From Deferribacteraceae bacterium UBA6793 (GTDB lineage: Bacteria; Chrysiogenota; Deferribacteres; Deferribacterales; Geovibrionaceae): 64,000 nucleotides of DNA. Where the stretch lies: assembly GCA_002452405.1 (NCBI GenBank), contig DKFP01000009.1, positions 155,266-219,265 of the forward strand, in the 5' to 3' direction. Made by a program: the position numbers and the translations under genes. Numbering within the stretch: the stretch's first letter is position 1; every line of letters begins with the position of its first letter. Below are positions 60,429-64,000 of the stretch, in pieces. The notes under the pieces were generated by a model. That model saw nothing but the letters and a program-made list of their open reading frames with translations. It made no database searches and was not told the origin of the DNA.

Positions 60429-61369
60429 CGTTTGCTCTCCCTTGTGAGAAGATAGATAAAGTAGATGCCTCCGGCGAAATTGATTATCACCGATATGGTT
60501 ATATTAAAGTAGAACACGCGCTCAAGGATGAACTGCCCGCCCGCTATGGCAATGATTGAAAATAGGGAGGCACAGGTTATAACATACGCGTGCTTATAAG
60601 TTTTCATGGTTTCATACGCAAGGTTGCTGACGATTATACCCAGAAACGTCATCTGCCCGACAAGAGCCGTGGGTATCGCCACCAGAAGCGTTATGATTAT
60701 CAGAGATTTTTTCACCAGAACGTCGTAGGAGATACCAAGGTTGACGGCGTGCTCCCTGCCGAGCAGCATAACATCCAGCTTTCTCAGCATCGGCACGCAA
60801 AACAGCGCCACCAAAGCGATTATTACAGCAGAAACACCTATGAGGTCGGCGCGGACGTTATTAAAGCTGGCAAACATAGTATCCTGAACTATGGCGTATT
60901 CGTTTGGGTCTATGAGCATCTGCATAAAGACAGTGAGACTGCGGAACAGCGTCCACATGACGACACCCACCAGCATCAGAAAGAATACGTTCCCTTTGCG
61001 CACAAAAACCAGCCTGTAGAGAAAAAACGTAAACAGCATCAGACTTGCCGCAGATACGGTGAAGTTGAAGACCTCGTTCACCATCATGAACCCGCCGCCT
61101 CCGAAAAAGAACAGCGCCACGGTTTGCAGAAAAAGATATACCGCATCGAACCCCATCACCGAAGGCGTGAGGATGCGGTTGAACGTTATCGTCTGGAAAA
61201 TCACAGAGGAATAAGCAACAGCAACGCCTGTAAGCACCATAGCTGCTACCTTTGCGCCCCGTTCGGGCAGTATGAAAGAGAGGTCGCTTCCCGCATCGTA
61301 AAAGATGAACAGGAGCACACAGACAAGTGAAGCCGCAAAAAGCACGGCGAGTTTTGCACTATCCCGCAT
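60425..61369 (-). CDS. Siderophore ABC transporter permease 2 (CeuC/YclO-like)
   Basis: 314 residues, about nine helices. FecCD family: FQTITFNRILTPSVMGFDAV, GREHAVNLGISYDVLV and TFLGIIVSNLAYETMK. Overlaps its partner permease by 11 bases. Confidence 0.92.
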   Translation of the reverse strand: MRDSAKLAVLFAASLVCVLLFIFYDAGSDLSFILPERGAKVAAMVLTGVAVAYSSVIFQTITFNRILTPSVMGFDAVYLFLQTVALFFFGGGGFMMVNEVFNFTVSAASLMLFTFFLYRLVFVRKGNVFFLMLVGVVMWTLFRSLTVFMQMLIDPNEYAIVQDTMFASFNNVRADLIGVSAVIIALVALFCVPMLRKLDVMLLGREHAVNLGISYDVLVKKSLIIITLLVAIPTALVGQMTFLGIIVSNLAYETMKTYKHAYVITCASLFSIIAIAGGQFILERVFYFNITISVIINFAGGIYFIYLLTRESKR

Positions 61370-62312
61370 TTACGCGCCTCCCCAGAATGAGATAAAGGAA
61401 AATCGCACCACCGATTATCCCCACCATCACGCTTACGGATATCTCATAGGGCGCCATCAGCGTTCTGCCGAGAATATCGCACACAAGCAGGAACGCCGCA
61501 CCGGAAAGTGCTGTCAGCGGAAGGGTTTTGCGCAGATTATCGCCATAAAGCATACTGACGATGTTCGGCACGATAAGCCCGACAAAGGGTATCATCCCCA
61601 CCGTGAGCACTATCACCGCCGTCACGCATGAAACTATCACCAGTCCCAGCCGGAACATAGTATTGTAGTTCATGCCGAGATTAACTGCGAAGCTCTTTCC
61701 CATGCCCATCAGGGTGAACCTGTCCGCATAGATATAAGCCGCCGCCAGAAGCGGGATGCTGACGTACATTATTTCGTAGCGTCCCTGCATAACAGACGAG
61801 AAATCACCGTGGAGCCAGGATGCCATACTGTGCACCACATTGAACTGGAGACCGATAAAGGTGGTCACCGAATCCAGAATGTTGCCGAAAATTATCCCCA
61901 AAAGGGGCACGAACACCAGATTTTTAAATTTTATCCGCTCCGCCATGGTCATAAACACCGCCGAAGCAAGAAGAGTCACGCCAAGGGAAACGGAAAGCCG
62001 CTGATACGTCCCGCCATCCGGAAAGATGAGCATCGAAAGCATTATTCCAAGCGCCGCCGCATCCATTGTGCCCGCCGTTGTGGGGGAAACGAATCTGTTG
62101 TGGGACATCTGCTGCATTATCACCCCGCAGATACTCATGGACGCACCCGCGATTATCACCGCGGCGAGCCGCGGGATACGGCTTGCGACCATTACAAGGG
62201 ACTGACGGTCTGACATTGTGAAGATATCCGAAACGGAAATTTCCGTGTACCCAATGAAAAGCGACCAGCACCCAAGAAAGATAACCGCCACTAGCAAAAA
62301 AATAAATTTCAT
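61359..62312 (-). CDS. Siderophore ABC transporter permease 1 (CeuB/YclN-like)
   Basis: 317 residues from the ATG at 62312. FecCD family: RIPRLAAVIIAGASMSICG, QQMSHNRFVSPTTAGTMD, and IPFVGLIVPNIVSMLYGDN. First gene of a four-gene operon; divergent from exbB-exbD-tonB with Fur-like sites between. Confidence 0.92.
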   Translation of the reverse strand: MKFIFLLVAVIFLGCWSLFIGYTEISVSDIFTMSDRQSLVMVASRIPRLAAVIIAGASMSICGVIMQQMSHNRFVSPTTAGTMDAAALGIMLSMLIFPDGGTYQRLSVSLGVTLLASAVFMTMAERIKFKNLVFVPLLGIIFGNILDSVTTFIGLQFNVVHSMASWLHGDFSSVMQGRYEIMYVSIPLLAAAYIYADRFTLMGMGKSFAVNLGMNYNTMFRLGLVIVSCVTAVIVLTVGMIPFVGLIVPNIVSMLYGDNLRKTLPLTALSGAAFLLVCDILGRTLMAPYEISVSVMVGIIGGAIFLYLILGRRVNAG

Positions 62313-62331
62313 CTGATAAATCACCGGATAT

Positions 62332-62379
62332 TGATATTCAATTTCAGGCAATATTTACCGTATTATCTTTTTTTGTCAA
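62332..62379 (-). promoter_or_regulatory. Promoter and weak Fur-like site of the siderophore ABC operon
   Basis: Minus strand: TTGACA (62379-62374), 16-base spacer, TAAATA (62357-62352). TGATATTCAATTTCA (62332-62346) matches the Fur core at 11 of 14 defined positions. Confidence 0.6.
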
Positions 62380-62405
62380 GCACTCATTGCGTTTTTAATT
62401 TTAAG

Positions 62406-62445
62406 TTGACTACTCGCCTGATATCTGATATCGAATATCGTTATC
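62406..62445 (+). promoter_or_regulatory. Promoter and Fur-box-like site of exbB-exbD-tonB
   Basis: TTGACT (62406-62411), 17-base spacer, TATCGA (62429-62434). The 19-base GATATCGAATATCGTTATC (62427-62445) matches the E. coli Fur consensus at 15 positions and covers the -10. Confidence 0.78.
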
Positions 62446-62468
62446 GTTTATTTTCCGGAGATGAGATC

Positions 62469-62903
62469 ATGAATATGTTAGGACATATGGTAGATTACGG
62501 GATCATCGGACTGCTTATCGTATTAAGCATCGTCGCAATAGCCATTGCTATCGAAAGATACCGCTTTTACAGAAACACGGACGTTGATTCATATCAGACA
62601 TCGCAGGAGCTGGAATCCGCTCTGACAGGGCGTCTGCACATTGTTGCCACCATAGGCAGCAACGCTCCTTATATAGGGCTGCTGGGTACTGTGCTCGGCA
62701 TCATGCAGACTTTCTACACTATGGGAACCGGCGGCACAACCAACGTTAATGACATCATGGCAGGTCTTGCGCTGGCGCTGAAGGCAACCGCAGCCGGACT
62801 TCTGGTGGCGATACCCTCCATCGTGCTTTACAACATGCTCCACAGAAAGGTCAACGTGCTGATGCTCGCAAAAGAGGCTCAGAATGAAAGAAAAAAGTTT
62901 TGA
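62469..62903 (+). CDS. exbB: ExbB/TolQ-family proton channel
   Basis: 144 residues from the ATG at 62469 (GGAG 8 bases upstream), a short ExbB. Family motif GLLGTVLGIMQTFYTM and the Thr/Ala-rich helix ALKATAAGLLVAIPSIV. Energises TonB with ExbD. Overlaps exbD by 20 bases. Confidence 0.93.
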   Translation: MNMLGHMVDYGIIGLLIVLSIVAIAIAIERYRFYRNTDVDSYQTSQELESALTGRLHIVATIGSNAPYIGLLGTVLGIMQTFYTMGTGGTTNVNDIMAGLALALKATAAGLLVAIPSIVLYNMLHRKVNVLMLAKEAQNERKKF

Positions 62904-63258
62904 CACTATAAACGTTGTCCCTTTCATCGACATTATGCTGGTGCTGCTTACCATCGTGCTTGCAACGGCAACGTTCATCGCAAAAGGTTCAATCCCTGTG
63001 GAGCTGCCCAAAGCGTCACAGACGGAGAGCGCTAAACAGGGGATAACCATAGACGTTTCAAAGGACGGAAAATACTATTACGACGGCAAAAGCTATTCAA
63101 TTCAGGGACTCTCGGAAACTCTGGCGTCTCTGGACAAGGAAAGTCCAATAGTTCTCAGGGCGGACAGAAACTCCGTTATCCAGAACTTTGTGGACATCAT
63201 GAATATGCTGAAACTTGCCGGATTTAAAAACGTAAACCTCGAAACAGAAAAGGAATAG
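62884..63258 (+). CDS. exbD: ExbD/TolR-family protein
   Basis: 124 residues. One N-terminal helix with the essential Asp in FIDIMLVLLTIVLATATF, then a periplasmic domain ending in LAGFKNVNLETE. Partner of ExbB and TonB. Confidence 0.94.
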   Translation: MKEKSFDTINVVPFIDIMLVLLTIVLATATFIAKGSIPVELPKASQTESAKQGITIDVSKDGKYYYDGKSYSIQGLSETLASLDKESPIVLRADRNSVIQNFVDIMNMLKLAGFKNVNLETEKE

Positions 63259-63261
63259 GAT

Positions 63262-63990
63262 ATGAGAAAAGCAGCTGTTCAGTCACTTGCGATTCACGGT
63301 CTATTGCTAGGCGCGCTGTTTTACGCATCAACCATTACAGGGCTGGGTCCTAAACCCGAAACACAGGTCATAGACCTTTCCGCGTATTTCAAAGAGCTGG
63401 CACCGCCACCACCCGTTGAACAGCCGCAGGCTCCCGCAACCGCTCCCGAACCTGTCCAGCAGCAGAAAACGGAAGCGCCGGCTCCCGTCACTCCCAAACC
63501 CGTACAAAAACAGTTGGCAGCACCGAAACCCGTTGAAAACAAAGTGTTTGAATCGGTAAATTCAGCCGTTGTTGCGGAAATAGCAGCTCCGGCTGCACCA
63601 GCACCCATTGCGGCAGAACCTGTGAAATCAGCACCAGTTGCAGCAACTGCTCCTGTTCAGGCTGCCCCGTCGGCATCGTCCACTCCCGTGGCAGCGGCAA
63701 AGCCGGAATTTGACTATTCTGCATATCAGTCAACCCTCAGCTCAAAACTTGAAAAGAACAAAACATACCCGATGATGGCGCGCCGCAGAGGCATGGAAGG
63801 CACTGTTAAGATGAAGCTGGTTATCGCCCCCAACGGCTCGCTTGTGGAATCTCAGGTGGTAGCGTCCAGCGGACACGACGTTCTCGACAACGAAGCTCTG
63901 AAACTGGTGCGCTCGGTATTCCCCATAAAGCATAACGCGGACAAACAGATATCCGTGGTCGTACCCGTGATGTACAAACTTCAGGGCTAA
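63262..63990 (+). CDS. tonB: TonB energy transducer
   Basis: 242 residues. N-terminal helix (SLAIHGLLLGALFYASTI), a long Pro/Ala-rich periplasmic spacer (about 45-150, with PPPPVEQPQ and repeated AAPAP), then the C-terminal TonB domain (KTYPMMARRRGMEGTVKMKL). Serves the ferric-siderophore receptor encoded at 56560-58617. Three bases after exbD. Confidence 0.95.
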   Translation: MRKAAVQSLAIHGLLLGALFYASTITGLGPKPETQVIDLSAYFKELAPPPPVEQPQAPATAPEPVQQQKTEAPAPVTPKPVQKQLAAPKPVENKVFESVNSAVVAEIAAPAAPAPIAAEPVKSAPVAATAPVQAAPSASSTPVAAAKPEFDYSAYQSTLSSKLEKNKTYPMMARRRGMEGTVKMKLVIAPNGSLVESQVVASSGHDVLDNEALKLVRSVFPIKHNADKQISVVVPVMYKLQG

Positions 63991-64000
63991 AGAGTTTTCA

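Noticed and set aside
62884..63258. ExbB-ExbD considered as TolQ-TolR of the Tol-Pal system
   Set aside because: The next gene is tonB and no tolB or pal follows; the Fur-like site also favours iron uptake.
1..64000. tRNA, rRNA and integration-site signals
   Set aside because: No sequence resembling a tRNA cloverleaf, an rRNA segment or paired att repeats was recognised on reading; a tRNA-finding program could still reveal one.

Overview
The window reads as chromosomal DNA of a Gram-negative, respiring, metal-handling bacterium. It encodes succinate dehydrogenase, outer-membrane factors, a TonB system and GlnD. Gene content and style (Cus-type copper efflux, sensor kinases, an SBP-GGDEF protein, short ExbB) recall Deferribacterota such as Geovibrio or Seleniivibrio. 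That placement is from memory and is weak; no rRNA or tRNA is present to fix it.

Layout. Bases 1-4623: 3' part of glnD, a PAS histidine-kinase-like protein with a degenerate ATPase domain, and a TerC-family membrane protein. 4832-6820: a small AT-richer accessory patch with an SMR exporter, its TetR repressor and operator, and a three-gene toxin-antitoxin operon. 7046-10253: sdhCDAB. 10562-12963: LytS/LytT-type two-component system. 13109-16123: a phage packaging remnant (small and large terminase, Mu-gp29-like portal). 16313-18597: a Fic-fold protein lacking its catalytic His, a ROK kinase and an XRE regulator. 18897-25093: BMP-type nucleoside/purine ABC transporter with xanthine phosphoribosyltransferase and a two-gene LysO exporter. 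25849-29954: Mn/Zn/Fe ABC transporter whose permease is fused to a DtxR-like repressor, divergent from a Fur-family gene. 31438-35653: cysK, two gamma-family PLP enzymes and bioB. 35789-41950: Cus-type CusCBA efflux system with a YtkA-like protein. 42209-44399: mnmA and a cysteine desulfurase. 45003-48456: Rrf2 regulator, an unassigned radical SAM protein and a PAS kinase. 48544-54702: TetR, adaptor and an RND pump fused to a TolC-like outer-membrane factor. 54704-63990: iron-siderophore locus (AraC regulator, periplasmic esterase, TonB receptor, CeuBCDE-like ABC transporter, ExbB-ExbD-TonB) with three Fur-box-like sites.

Two dispersed repeat families are present. The main one (about 65-95 bp, inverted halves, eight copies) lies mostly just upstream of genes. 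In three cases it is read in frame ahead of a signal peptide, which recalls the translatable palindromic elements of Rickettsia. The other unusual points are the RND-TolC fusion, the permease-DtxR fusion, the doubly altered Fic protein and the three-gene toxin-antitoxin operon. Everything here comes from reading the sequence; no database search was made.
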